Shown: in pieces, positions 27,887-37,239 of the stretch
Position numbering within the stretch: the first letter of the stretch is position 1
Layout of the letters: each line of letters starts with the position of its first letter
Source of the DNA: Cyanobacterium stanieri PCC 7202
Lineage (GTDB): Bacteria; Cyanobacteriota; Cyanobacteriia; Cyanobacteriales; Cyanobacteriaceae
Reading direction: 5' to 3'
NCBI GenBank assembly: GCA_000317655.1
Contig: CP003940.1
Span: forward strand, 558,001 to 622,000
Length of the DNA stretch: 64,000 nucleotides
The notes under the pieces: generated by a model
What the model saw: only the letters and a program-made list of their open reading frames with translations
Database searches by the model: none
What the model was told of the DNA's origin: nothing
Program-made: the position numbers and the translations under genes

Positions 27887-27900
27887 GTAAACTAGATAAC
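27887..27900. promoter_or_regulatory. Degenerate NtcA box in the ntcA-fabI gap
   Basis: GTT-N8-TAC on the minus strand (GTA-N8-AAC on plus) differs from the GTA-N8-TAC consensus at one base. On the minus strand a TATAGA -10-like element follows 16 nt later, closer than the usual 20-24 nt spacing. Autoregulation of ntcA is known in cyanobacteria; this particular site is a candidate only. Confidence 0.35.
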
Positions 27901-27969
27901 CATTTTATCGTTTAATTGGTTTAACAGACCATTGTCTTTTATTTCAATCCCTAAAATTATTTATTCATT

Positions 27970-28755
27970 ATGTTAGATTTAACAGGAAAAAATGCCCTCG
28001 TAACAGGTATTGCCAACAATCGCTCCATTGCATGGGGAATCGCCCAACAACTACACCAAGCAGGGGCAAATATTGGAGTCACCTATCTCCCTGACGACAA
28101 AGGACGTTTTCAAAAAAAAGTAGGCGAATTAGTCGAACCCCTCAACCCCAGTATTTTCTTACCCTGTAACGTTCAGGATGACGCTCAAATTGAGCAAACC
28201 TTTAACGAAATCAAAGAAAAATGGGGACATATTGACATTCTGATTCACTGTTTAGCCTTTGCCCAAAAAGATGATTTGAGCGGTGATTTTAGCAATACTT
28301 CCCGAGATGGGTTTAAAACCGCCCTTGATATTAGTGCCTATTCCCTTACTCGCCTTACCCAAGCCGCCAAACCATTATTTAGGGATGGTGCTAGTATTGT
28401 CACCCTCAGCTATCTTGGAGGAGTCAAAGTCATCCCTAACTACAACGTAATGGGTATCGCTAAATCTGCATTGGAAATGAGCGTCCGTTATTTAGCCGCT
28501 GAGTTAGGTTCTCAAAATGTGAGAGTAAATGCCATTTCTGCCGGGCCTATTCGTACCCTTGCATCCTCTGCTGTGGGTGGTATCCTTGACATGATTCACC
28601 ATGTGGAAGCCACTGCCCCCCTCAAACGTACCGTAACCCAAACAGAAGTAGGTAACGCCGCTGCTTTCCTTTGTAGTGACTTATCCAGTGGTATTACTGG
28701 GCAGGTTCTCTATGTGGATGCAGGTTATGAGATTATGGGTATGAGCCAAGGTTAA
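27970..28755 (+). CDS. fabI: Enoyl-[acyl-carrier-protein] reductase (NADH)
   Basis: A protein of 261 residues. It opens with DLTGKNALVTGIANNRSIAWGIA, the FabI-specific nucleotide-binding motif. It contains LPCNVQDDAQIE, LIHCLAFA, the catalytic Tyr-x6-Lys (YNVMGIAK), VNAISAGPIRTLAS and a C-terminus ITGQVLYVDAGYEIMGM. The enzyme makes the last reduction of each fatty-acid elongation cycle in the cytoplasm. It is a single gene divergent from ntcA, and a MITE-like repeat starts 9 bp after the stop. Confidence 0.97.
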   Translation: MLDLTGKNALVTGIANNRSIAWGIAQQLHQAGANIGVTYLPDDKGRFQKKVGELVEPLNPSIFLPCNVQDDAQIEQTFNEIKEKWGHIDILIHCLAFAQKDDLSGDFSNTSRDGFKTALDISAYSLTRLTQAAKPLFRDGASIVTLSYLGGVKVIPNYNVMGIAKSALEMSVRYLAAELGSQNVRVNAISAGPIRTLASSAVGGILDMIHHVEATAPLKRTVTQTEVGNAAAFLCSDLSSGITGQVLYVDAGYEIMGMSQG

Positions 28756-28763
28756 ATTATTCA

Positions 28764-29023
28764 TTAACCTCAGTTCGGGATAACAGTTGTCAGTATGGTT
28801 GGTAGGGGACGTAGCATGCTACGTCCGTACAGGTTTCAGGCGGCAGGTTGCAGGTGGCAGGTCATAGTTTGTTCATTGTTCATTGTCAATTCTCCCTCAT
28901 GACCCCACTTTTTCATCAACCCCTAACATAGACTTTTTGTAAATTCTTTAACCTAACACCTGATACCCGATACCTGACACCTTTATTTGTAAAGACTAAA
29001 AATGTTATCCCGAACTCGAGTTA
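28764..29023. repeat. MITE-like element, family 1, copy D, with nested palindrome
   Basis: The ends are TTAACCTCAGTTCGGGATAA and TTATCCCGAACTCGAGTTA. Compared with copies B and C, the left arm carries an extra GTAGGGGACG to CCGTAC block, whose core GGACGTAGCATGCTACGTCC (28807-28826) is a perfect 20 bp palindrome. The interior is otherwise diverged. It lies between fabI and the DnaJ-like gene; the remaining 136 bp up to 29160 hold no visible signal. Confidence 0.8.
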
Positions 29024-29159
29024 TATAGAATGGTGGTTTAACCGAACCTAATCCTCAACATAATTTTGCTACCGTAGAAGTAGATAAAATATGATTGAGC
29101 AATTATTAATATATTTAAATACGTTTTATTGTTAATTTTAAAAGCACGAAATTAGACCT

Positions 29160-30149
29160 ATGGCAAGTACAGATTTTAAAGATTATTATTCAATATTAGG
29201 AATTAGTAAAAGTGCCACAGCAGATGAAATTAAAAAGGCTTTTCGTAAATTAGCAGTAAAGTATCATCCAGATCGTAACCCTGATAATAAACAAGCTGAG
29301 GAAAAGTTTAAAGAAATTAGCGAGGCTTACGAAGTTTTAGGAGATTCCGATAAACGAAAAAAATACGATCAATTTGGACGTTATTGGCAACAGGCAGGGC
29401 AAGGAAGCCAGTCTCCGTGGGGAAATGCTAGTGCAGGGGCAGGTGTCAATTTTGATGGTTTTGATTTTAGTCAATATACGGGATTTGATGATTTTATAGA
29501 TCAATTATTAGGACGTTTTTCTAATACATCCCGCCCATACGGAGGAAGTAATGCCCGTAGTGGAGGTTTTGGTGATTTTGGAGGTTTTGGGCAACAAACC
29601 CCAAGTAATACTGCCTATGATGTGGAAAAAAATATTAGTTTAACTTTTGGTCAAGCATTTAGGGGAGTAGAAAGCAAGATTAATTTAGGTACGGAAACCG
29701 TTAGTGTAAAAATTCCCCCTGGGGCGAAATCAGGCACAAAAATTCGTCTGCGGGGTAAGGGTAGTGTTAATCCTTTAACCCAACAAAGGGGAGATTTATA
29801 TCTAAAAGTGGATTTGAAACCCCATAGCTTCTTTTCCTTTGAGGATGATAAATTGATTTGTGAGGTGCCGATTACCCCCGTTGAGGCAATATTGGGTGAT
29901 GAGATTTCTGTGCCGACTCCTGATGGTAGTGTGAGTGTAAAAATTCCTGCTGGTATTCGTCATGGGCAATCTTTACGGTTGAAAGGTAAGGGGTGGAGTA
30001 GTGCGAAGGGTAATCGAGGTGATTTGTTGGTGCGCGTGGCGATCGCAACTCCTGTTAATATTAATAATCAGGAAAAGGAATACTATCAAAAAATAAAAGA
30101 AATCAGCAGTTACAATCCCCGAGAAAAACTGGACAATATTAAGTTATAA
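29160..30149 (+). CDS. DnaJ-like co-chaperone (CbpA type, no zinc finger)
   Basis: A protein of 329 residues. The N-terminal J domain has the HPD motif ([10 protein letters not shown]), followed by a G/F-rich linker (about 75-145: [17 protein letters not shown]). Two C-terminal substrate-binding barrels follow ([21 protein letters not shown] and [21 protein letters not shown]). The Cys-rich zinc-finger domain of DnaJ is absent, so this is a type II protein like CbpA that stimulates DnaK and delivers clients. No dnaK or grpE is adjacent. Confidence 0.92.
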   Translation: MASTDFKDYYSILGISKSATADEIKKAFRKLAVKYHPDRNPDNKQAEEKFKEISEAYEVLGDSDKRKKYDQFGRYWQQAGQGSQSPWGNASAGAGVNFDGFDFSQYTGFDDFIDQLLGRFSNTSRPYGGSNARSGGFGDFGGFGQQTPSNTAYDVEKNISLTFGQAFRGVESKINLGTETVSVKIPPGAKSGTKIRLRGKGSVNPLTQQRGDLYLKVDLKPHSFFSFEDDKLICEVPITPVEAILGDEISVPTPDGSVSVKIPAGIRHGQSLRLKGKGWSSAKGNRGDLLVRVAIATPVNINNQEKEYYQKIKEISSYNPREKLDNIKL

Positions 30150-30295
30150 AAATAATTACTATGCTGATAGTGAGGAAAAAATCTTAGGAAAATTGTTACC
30201 AATGATATAATTTTAATAACCATTATCTAACAATATGCTAATCAAATAGTATTTATACTTAGATTTTTTCCCACCAAAAAAACTCCCTTTCTACT

Positions 30296-31396
30296 ATGAC
30301 AAAAATATTAGTAATAGATGATAATAATGATCTGAGGGATAGTGTTAGGGAAATTCTCACCACCCTAGGCTTTGAAATCATTACCGCTGTTAATGGTAAG
30401 GAAGGATTAGAGTTAATTAAACAAAATACACCTGACTTAATTCTTTGTGATGTCGCTATGCCTACTATGTCGGGTTATGAGTTGTTAGAAACCTTACAAA
30501 AAGAAGATGAAATAGACTATATTCCCTTTATATTTTTAACGGGTAATTCTGACCGTCGTGATATGAGAAGGGGTATGGAATTAGGGGCGGATGATTATTT
30601 ATTTAAACCTTTTACCATTGATAGTTTAGTTAAAGCAATTAACACCCGTTTAGAAAAAACTGCTCGATTAAAAAAACAATCGGTAGAAAAATTGGCAGAA
30701 TTAAGACAGAATATTAGTTTTGCTTTACCCCACGAAATTAACACCCCTCTTAATGGTATTAATAGTTCGGCACAATTATTAAAAGACTATCATGATAGTT
30801 TAACGAGGGAAGAATTGAGAGAAATTGCCGATTTAATTTTGGATAGTACCCAAAGATTAACTCACTTAATGCAGAATTTTTTACTCTATGCTGAACTAGA
30901 ATTGATTAGCAAAGATGATCATAAAATAGAGCAAATTAGAAATTCTGATAGGTCTAAATGTAATATTAAAAATATCCTTTCCTCTATTGCTCAAACAATA
31001 TCTAGTAATTATAATCGACAGTCAGATTTATTTTTGGATGTGGAAAATGTGTTTGTGAAAATTGCCGAAAATAATCTGGAAAAAATATGTCATGAAATTA
31101 TCGATAATGCTTTTAAATATTCTCAATTTGAAAATCCCGTTACCATTACTTCTCAACGGCAAAAAAATAATTTTTTAAAGGTATCTATCCATAATAAAGG
31201 AAAGGGTATGACAAAAGAGGAAATTGAGAGAGTGGGGGCATATATGCAGTTCCAAAGGCGAAAATATGAACAACAGGGAAGCGGTTTGGGATTTGCCATT
31301 GCCCAGAAAATGTTAGAAATTTATGGGGGTAGTATTAGTATCAATAGTATTTATGATCAAGAAACCCAAGTCGATCTTATTCTTCCCATGGTGTGA
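30296..31396 (+). CDS. Receiver-histidine kinase hybrid protein
   Basis: A protein of 366 residues. The N-terminal receiver (1-120) has the acid pocket IDDNND, phospho-acceptor Asp in LILCDVAMP, Thr in IFLTGNS and Lys in LFKPF. A HisKA segment follows with the H-box FALPHEINTPLNGI, then a HATPase domain with N-box HEIIDNAFKYS and G-box GSGLGFAIAQKMLE. The receiver-first order is common in cyanobacterial kinases that are themselves controlled by an upstream phosphorelay. There is no sensor or membrane domain and no adjacent response-regulator gene. Confidence 0.9.
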   Translation: MTKILVIDDNNDLRDSVREILTTLGFEIITAVNGKEGLELIKQNTPDLILCDVAMPTMSGYELLETLQKEDEIDYIPFIFLTGNSDRRDMRRGMELGADDYLFKPFTIDSLVKAINTRLEKTARLKKQSVEKLAELRQNISFALPHEINTPLNGINSSAQLLKDYHDSLTREELREIADLILDSTQRLTHLMQNFLLYAELELISKDDHKIEQIRNSDRSKCNIKNILSSIAQTISSNYNRQSDLFLDVENVFVKIAENNLEKICHEIIDNAFKYSQFENPVTITSQRQKNNFLKVSIHNKGKGMTKEEIERVGAYMQFQRRKYEQQGSGLGFAIAQKMLEIYGGSISINSIYDQETQVDLILPMV

Positions 31397-31614
31397 TTCT
31401 CAATTCTCTACAATCAATTGTGGATTACAGCCAAATAGCCTATAATTTTATCATTATTGATTATTGTTTTTCTCCTGTTCGAGATAAAACTTAAGACAGT
31501 CAAAAATATACCTTCTTCTTGGGTTAACTGTTCGAAAAATAACTCAACAAAAAGGTGATTTAAGTTCTAAATTATCTCACCTTTATTTATTCTTATATAT
31601 TAGTGAAAATATAA

Positions 31615-33015
31615 ATGTTAGTAACAGAAAAAAATAGCTCCGAAAAATTTATTCAACCATTTGATGATAGTTTATCTCCAAATCAACAACTTTTGCCTTT
31701 AACTGCCAAAATTAATGATCAAAATCATTTAGAAATAGGCAGTTGTGATGTAATTGATTTGGTTAAAAAATTTGGCACTTCTTTGTATATTGTTGATGAA
31801 AAAACCTTACGCACCAGCGCTCGTCAGTATCGAGATGCTTTCAAAAAATATTATCCGGGAGAATCTCAAGTTATCTACGCTTCTAAGGCTTGGTGTTGTA
31901 TGGCGATCGCATCTATCCTAGCTAGTGAGGACATAGGATTTGACGTGGTTTCTGGGGGGGAACTATACACCACCACCAAAGCCCTCGAAATGAGCCATAA
32001 AAGTCAAGAATACATCGAAAACAACATCTATCTCCATGGTAATAATAAATCCATCGCCGAGTTAGAATTGGCAATGGATAGTAAGTGCAAAATCATCGTT
32101 GATAACTGGCTAGAATTAGAAAACCTCGCCAAACTATCTGCCCAAAAACAAACCCCCGTCTCAATTTTGGTACGCCTTACCCCCGGCATTGAATGCCATA
32201 CCCACGAATATATCCGCACAGGAAGCATTGATAGTAAATTCGGTTTTGATGCCAACCAACTAGAAGCCGTATTCACCTTTGCCAAAGAGCAACAATTTAT
32301 TAACTGTATTGGCTTACACGCCCATATCGGTTCACAAATTTTTGAACTACAACCCCACCACGACTTAGCAGGGGTTTTAGCAGACTGGTATCAAAAAGCC
32401 CTTGATTATGGCTTACCCATGACAGAATTTAATGTCGGTGGTGGTTTGGGTATTCGTTATACCCAATCGGATGATCCCCCCAGCATTGATCAATGGGTGC
32501 AGACTGTATCTGAAGCCGTCCTCAAAGCCTGTCAGGAGCGTAATCTTGCCCTACCTAAACTGATTTCCGAACCCGGACGCTCCATGGTTGGCAGTAGCAC
32601 CGTAACCGCTTATACCGTGGGAGGAAGAAAAGTAATCCCTGATGTAAGAACTTATGTTTCGGTGGATGGCGGTATGTCGGACAATCCCCGCCCCATTACT
32701 TATCAATCCCTTTATGAGGTGGTAATTGCCAATAAGATGACTAGCCCTAATACTGAAACTGTCACCATTGCAGGAAAACACTGCGAATCAGGGGATATTT
32801 TAGTAAAAAATGTTAGTCTTCCTGATACAAAAGAGGGAGATATTCTGGTAGTATTAGGAACAGGAGCTTATAACTATAGTATGGCTTCTAACTACAACCG
32901 TCTAGCACGTCCTGCCGCAGTTTTAGTTAATGAGGGAGAGGCAAGTTTAATAATTCGTCGTGAAACCTATGAGGATTTGGTAAGACAGGATTTATTACCC
33001 AGTCGCCTAGGGTAG
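31615..33015 (+). CDS. lysA: Diaminopimelate decarboxylase
   Basis: A protein of 466 residues. The fold-type III PLP barrel has the Schiff-base lysine in VIYASKAWCC, then FDVVSGGELYT, GLHAHIGSQIF, NVGGGLGIRY and the SEPGRSMVG motif. The active-site Cys lies in HCESGDIL and the late GAYNYSMASNYNR binds PLP from the partner subunit. It makes L-lysine from meso-diaminopimelate. The gene precedes cdaA in the same direction after 234 bp, an order I associate with cyanobacterial lysA-cdaA-uppS clusters; uppS is missing here. Confidence 0.95.
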   Translation: MLVTEKNSSEKFIQPFDDSLSPNQQLLPLTAKINDQNHLEIGSCDVIDLVKKFGTSLYIVDEKTLRTSARQYRDAFKKYYPGESQVIYASKAWCCMAIASILASEDIGFDVVSGGELYTTTKALEMSHKSQEYIENNIYLHGNNKSIAELELAMDSKCKIIVDNWLELENLAKLSAQKQTPVSILVRLTPGIECHTHEYIRTGSIDSKFGFDANQLEAVFTFAKEQQFINCIGLHAHIGSQIFELQPHHDLAGVLADWYQKALDYGLPMTEFNVGGGLGIRYTQSDDPPSIDQWVQTVSEAVLKACQERNLALPKLISEPGRSMVGSSTVTAYTVGGRKVIPDVRTYVSVDGGMSDNPRPITYQSLYEVVIANKMTSPNTETVTIAGKHCESGDILVKNVSLPDTKEGDILVVLGTGAYNYSMASNYNRLARPAAVLVNEGEASLIIRRETYEDLVRQDLLPSRLG

Positions 33016-33249
33016 GTGAAATATAACCATCGACTTTGATTGGTTAAAGCCGTTGTTTCCCTGTTGATAGAAATAATCTCTTAGTACGGAGTAAATAAAT
33101 GAGTAGGAGGAATTCCCTCCTCTCATTAGATAAGGGGATTTCTGTGATTAATGTATTAAGAAAAAATTAGACGGTTGTTGATTTAGAATTAATATGTAGT
33201 TATTGGCTTTGAGTAAACAACATAATAAAACGGGTTAGAATTTAATGTC

Positions 33250-34182
33250 TTGGTCGGGTTTTTTCCTGACAATTTGAAAATTTTTTTGCTATTTTTCCTC
33301 GATGTTGGTTTAGTTAGTATCTTTTTTTATCTAATTACTACCCTTCTCCAAGAACGTCGGGCGCAAAGAATGGTAAGGGGTTTACTGTTTCTAATTATAC
33401 TTTATCTACTGTGCGATCGCATCTTAGAATTAACATTAATTAGCTTTTTTCTACAGCAATTAATCTTAATTTGTTCCCTCTCGATGGGAGTAGTATTCCA
33501 ATCAGATTTTCGACGTTTTTTAGAACAAATAGGCAAAGGAGAAATCAATGTACTATGGCAATCAGATAATATCATCCCCAAAGGAGACACCATTATCGAT
33601 GAAATAGTAGAAGCAGTCAAAGAATTATCCCAAAATCGTACGGGAGCATTGATTGTGATTGAAACCTTTAACACCGTAGAAGAAAGAGTTTTTCTGAGTC
33701 CAGGTGTCCAATTAAACGCCGAAATCACCAAGGAATTATTACAAAGTATCTTTCAAACCAAAACCCTATTACATGATGGGGCCGTCTTCATTCGGGGCTC
33801 AGAAATAGTCTCCGCCAGTGTTATTCTCCCCCTATCGGAAAAAAGTGCCTCCAAAAGATTGGGTACTCGTCATCGTGCGGCTATGGGGATTACAGAATTA
33901 GTAGAAAACTGTGTCTGTGTGGTGGTTTCCGAGGAAACAGGCTCTATTTCCTTGGGGGAAAAAGGTGTTTTAAATCGTCCCCTCACCAGTACCAAACTAA
34001 AGGAATTATTGGAAGAAAAATTAAATGTCAGTCAAGATACCGAAGTGGTAACAGGGGTTACTCGTATCAGTCGCCAATTGGGTTTTACGGGTTGGAATTT
34101 TATTACAGGTTTATTTAAAAGAAAAAAATCCAAGGAGAAAAATTATTACAATCAATTACCTAAACCCAAAAACAAAAATTAA
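33250..34182 (+). CDS. cdaA: Diadenylate cyclase (c-di-AMP synthase)
   Basis: A protein of 310 residues. The N-terminal hydrophobic helices (to about 80) anchor the protein; FQSDFRRFLEQIGKGEI links to the DAC domain, with catalytic motifs LLHDGAVFI (DGA) and GTRHRAAMGI (RHR). The enzyme condenses two ATP to cyclic di-AMP, a messenger for potassium and osmotic homeostasis. The frame has no ATG: TTG 33250 is the only plausible start before an upstream stop. An ATG at 33245 in another frame (MSWSGFFLTI, then stop) hints at a possible frameshift. The tail is basic (LFKRKKSKEKN). Confidence 0.92.
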   Translation: MVGFFPDNLKIFLLFFLDVGLVSIFFYLITTLLQERRAQRMVRGLLFLIILYLLCDRILELTLISFFLQQLILICSLSMGVVFQSDFRRFLEQIGKGEINVLWQSDNIIPKGDTIIDEIVEAVKELSQNRTGALIVIETFNTVEERVFLSPGVQLNAEITKELLQSIFQTKTLLHDGAVFIRGSEIVSASVILPLSEKSASKRLGTRHRAAMGITELVENCVCVVVSEETGSISLGEKGVLNRPLTSTKLKELLEEKLNVSQDTEVVTGVTRISRQLGFTGWNFITGLFKRKKSKEKNYYNQLPKPKNKN

Positions 34183-34420
34183 CCTCAGTTCGGGATAACA
34201 GTTGTCAGTATGGTAGGGGACGTAGCATGCTACGTCCGTACAGGTTACAGGTTGCAGGTTACAGGTTTAAAATACGACCAGCCTTTGTTAGTTCCTTGAT
34301 GGAACTAAGTATCAGAAAATTAATTAACATTACAGTTTTTGTAAATTTCTTAACCTGATACCTGACACCCGATACCTAGCACCTTTACAAGACTATAAAT
34401 TTTATCCCGAACTCAGATAA
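34179..34420. repeat. MITE-like element, family 1, copy E, with nested palindrome
   Basis: The left end TTAACCTCAGTTCGGGATAA starts inside the cdaA stop (TAA 34180-34182). It carries the same 20 bp palindrome GGACGTAGCATGCTACGTCC (34218-34237) as copy D, and an interior matching copies B and C. The right end is that of copy C. It fills nearly the whole gap between convergent cdaA and pgpH. Confidence 0.8.
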
Positions 34421-34425
34421 ATTAA

Positions 34426-36837
34426 TTATTTAGAGGTTTTCATTTCCAAAGCACCTTTAGGGTAAGAAATTCTTTGATGATTAAACTGTTGCCAAACGTT
34501 AATAAATACCTCGGCAATGATGGGTAATTCGTCATAACGTAAACCACAATCATCCAATTGATGATCGCGCCAACGTGCCTTAAAAATCTTGTTAACCATT
34601 GCCATGGCTTGTTCTGGGGTAGCGTCTTTGAGCGATCGCAACGCAGCCTCACAACCATCTGCTAACATAACAATACCTGTTTCCCGAGATTGAGGGATAG
34701 GACCATCATAGCGGAAATTATGCTCTTCAATTTCGATGGCGGGATCCTCTTCAGCTTGGTTTTGTGCTTGATAATAGAAATAAGAAATTAAAAGGGTGCC
34801 TTGGTGTTCGGGGATAAAATTACGAATAGCTTGGGGTAAACCATGTCTTTTTGCCATGGCAAGACCTTCGCTCACGTGCTTTTTGATAATATCAGCACTC
34901 TCCCAAGGATCATTAATTTGATCATGTTTATTTTTTCCACCCATCTGATTTTCAATAAATCCGAGGGGATCGTGCATTTTACCAATATCATGGTACAGAG
35001 TACCCGCCCTGACCAACTCCACATTGCAGTTTAGCTTCCGTGCCGCCGCTTCGGCGAGGGAAGATACAAACATGGTATGTTGAAAAGTGCCGGGGGCTTC
35101 GGTGGCAAGTCTTTTTAATAAGGGGCGATTGGGGTTGGATAATTCGGCGAGACGAATGGGGGTGATGAGGTCAAAAAATCTTTCTAGGTAGGGAGAAATA
35201 CCTAGAGCGATGACACCATAGGTTAGACCCACTGCACCATGCCAAATGGCTCCGGGGATGATAACATACCACAGGGTACCCACAGCGGCACTAGAGGCGA
35301 GGGTAACGACAAAATAAACCGCACCTTGGGTTAAACCAACTCCACCCCCCAAAAAGGCTAACTCTTCCCGTGAGCGCAGACGGGAGGCGATGATGGCGGC
35401 GAGAATGGAGGAAGCGTAGGAGGAAATTAGGTATTCCCAACCGATGGCGCCTGTTTGAAATAGGGTTAATCCTGCGGTTAAGCTAACATGGCTGACGGCC
35501 ACCACCGGGCCATAGAAACTACTCATCAAAAAGCCCACGGCAGGTAAAGAGTTGTAGCCCACATCAAATAAGCTGATAACAGGTACTGATATGCCTAATA
35601 ACCACCAGAGAAATTGATCTCTCCTTCGTAATCTTCTTTGGGTTCGTTTAGTGGCGATCGCCATAAAACCGACTAATCCTCCCCCTGTCAGGGCAGCAGA
35701 AGTTAGAACACCAACCCAATTAATACTACGACGACTCAGACCAAAATTATCTAATAAAACAAAATCCGCCTGAGTAATTTGTTCCCCTTCACGGACAATG
35801 GTTTCATTTTGTTCCACAGAAACCATAATAGGCTCAATTTCCTCTGCGGCCCTTTCTGCCCTAGCCTTGGTGGCTTCTTCATCAACGGTTAAATTTGTGC
35901 GTAAATTAGAGCCAATTAAACGCACCAAAGCCCCTTTTAAGGGGGATGGTATTTCCCGATTAGATAAATGAGTTTCCACGGTGCTAAGACGCATTGCCTC
36001 TGGCAAACCAAAAGGAATCCCCTGAGTTAGAATGCGGTTGGTGACTCGATTGACAATATCTCTGGTTTCTCGCCATTGTTGTTCATCTAAATCCAGAAAT
36101 TGTCGTCTATCCTCATCAGTCATTTCTGAAAAATTGACCAATAAAGTTTCGGCAACTTGGTAGTTACTTCTTTGGGTAGCAATTTTGTTAATTAAATTTT
36201 CAAATTCGGGCTCATCAACCCTCTGTTGATAATTTATTAATTCTCCTATGGCCTGTGCAAAAATAGAATTTGATTCTTCTGATAGTGCATTTAAATCAGT
36301 ACGGTTATCGATAATATTTTCCCACTCACTCTCTTGGGTAGTTCTCAAATATTGTTGAACCCCAGAAGAAAGGACATCAGTTTCAATTTCAGGATTTGCT
36401 AATAAAATCTCCCTTGCTTCTTGGATTCTTTCTAACCTTTCCCGAATACTACTTTTAATCGATTCTGTGGCACTTTCATCATGTCTGAGGGTGGGTAACA
36501 AACCACTGCGAGTATTACGTCTCATTTCCTCGGTGGTTTGATGATCTACAAAAGAGCCATCTTCGGGGGCTACGATGGTAGTGGGGGCAATGGTACCTAC
36601 AGCCAATTCAGGTTGATTATAAAAGCGATAACTGATTACCCCTGTGATGGTGGTGACGGAGAGGAGAATCATCACAGGAGGATGAACTTTACAGATAAGT
36701 TTAAACCACTTTGGTTTTGTACCCATGTTTTGCTCAGTGTCAGAGCAAGATTGTTGAGGGTACTCCTGATGGCTCGGGTTATCATAATTTTGTTGCCATC
36801 TTTTCAAAGTCTGGCTAATAGACTGTAAAGTTTTCAT
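34426..36837 (-). CDS. pgpH: PgpH-type 7TM-HD phosphodiesterase (c-di-AMP hydrolase)
   Basis: A protein of 803 residues. One membrane segment near 50-70 is followed by a large extracytoplasmic 7TMR-HDED region (about 75-360), then a seven-helix membrane block (about 370-590), then a cytoplasmic HD domain: FQHTMFVSSLAEAAARKL, LYHDIGKMHDP (the HD pair), RHGLPQAI and MLADGCEAA. PgpH proteins hydrolyse cyclic di-AMP to pApA. Its convergent neighbour is the synthase cdaA, so synthesis and breakdown genes sit side by side, separated only by a MITE-like repeat. Confidence 0.92.
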   Translation of the reverse strand: MKTLQSISQTLKRWQQNYDNPSHQEYPQQSCSDTEQNMGTKPKWFKLICKVHPPVMILLSVTTITGVISYRFYNQPELAVGTIAPTTIVAPEDGSFVDHQTTEEMRRNTRSGLLPTLRHDESATESIKSSIRERLERIQEAREILLANPEIETDVLSSGVQQYLRTTQESEWENIIDNRTDLNALSEESNSIFAQAIGELINYQQRVDEPEFENLINKIATQRSNYQVAETLLVNFSEMTDEDRRQFLDLDEQQWRETRDIVNRVTNRILTQGIPFGLPEAMRLSTVETHLSNREIPSPLKGALVRLIGSNLRTNLTVDEEATKARAERAAEEIEPIMVSVEQNETIVREGEQITQADFVLLDNFGLSRRSINWVGVLTSAALTGGGLVGFMAIATKRTQRRLRRRDQFLWWLLGISVPVISLFDVGYNSLPAVGFLMSSFYGPVVAVSHVSLTAGLTLFQTGAIGWEYLISSYASSILAAIIASRLRSREELAFLGGGVGLTQGAVYFVVTLASSAAVGTLWYVIIPGAIWHGAVGLTYGVIALGISPYLERFFDLITPIRLAELSNPNRPLLKRLATEAPGTFQHTMFVSSLAEAAARKLNCNVELVRAGTLYHDIGKMHDPLGFIENQMGGKNKHDQINDPWESADIIKKHVSEGLAMAKRHGLPQAIRNFIPEHQGTLLISYFYYQAQNQAEEDPAIEIEEHNFRYDGPIPQSRETGIVMLADGCEAALRSLKDATPEQAMAMVNKIFKARWRDHQLDDCGLRYDELPIIAEVFINVWQQFNHQRISYPKGALEMKTSK

Positions 36838-37110
36838 ATATAAAAGGTTGTGAGAAGTTAAGAGGACGAAGGCAATTGCTTATTTACTATGATTGTTTAT
36901 TTTTGTCCTTCTCTAATTCTAATGAATTATATTTACTATCTTATCTAAAACAAATCATACCTTGGATGGTATTGTCCGATAAAGCCTATAAGCCAGATGA
37001 AAAAAACTTTTTAGCCCTTTTTATGATCAGTAGACACTTTTACTATTCGGTAAACAACACCTCGGGGAGGGGAAAATGCTACCGATGAGTCAGATATTTT
37101 ATAATTTTTA

Positions 37111-37182
<72 letters not shown>

Positions 37183-37239
37183 GTTTTTTTGCCATTTATT
37201 ATATTAACTTAAAATAAGTCCAATTTGCAAGGAAAAATT

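Noticed and set aside
36876-37088. 70-codon plus-strand frame between pgpH and tRNA-Cys
   Set aside because: No ribosome site, no recognisable motif and non-coding-like composition; probably chance.
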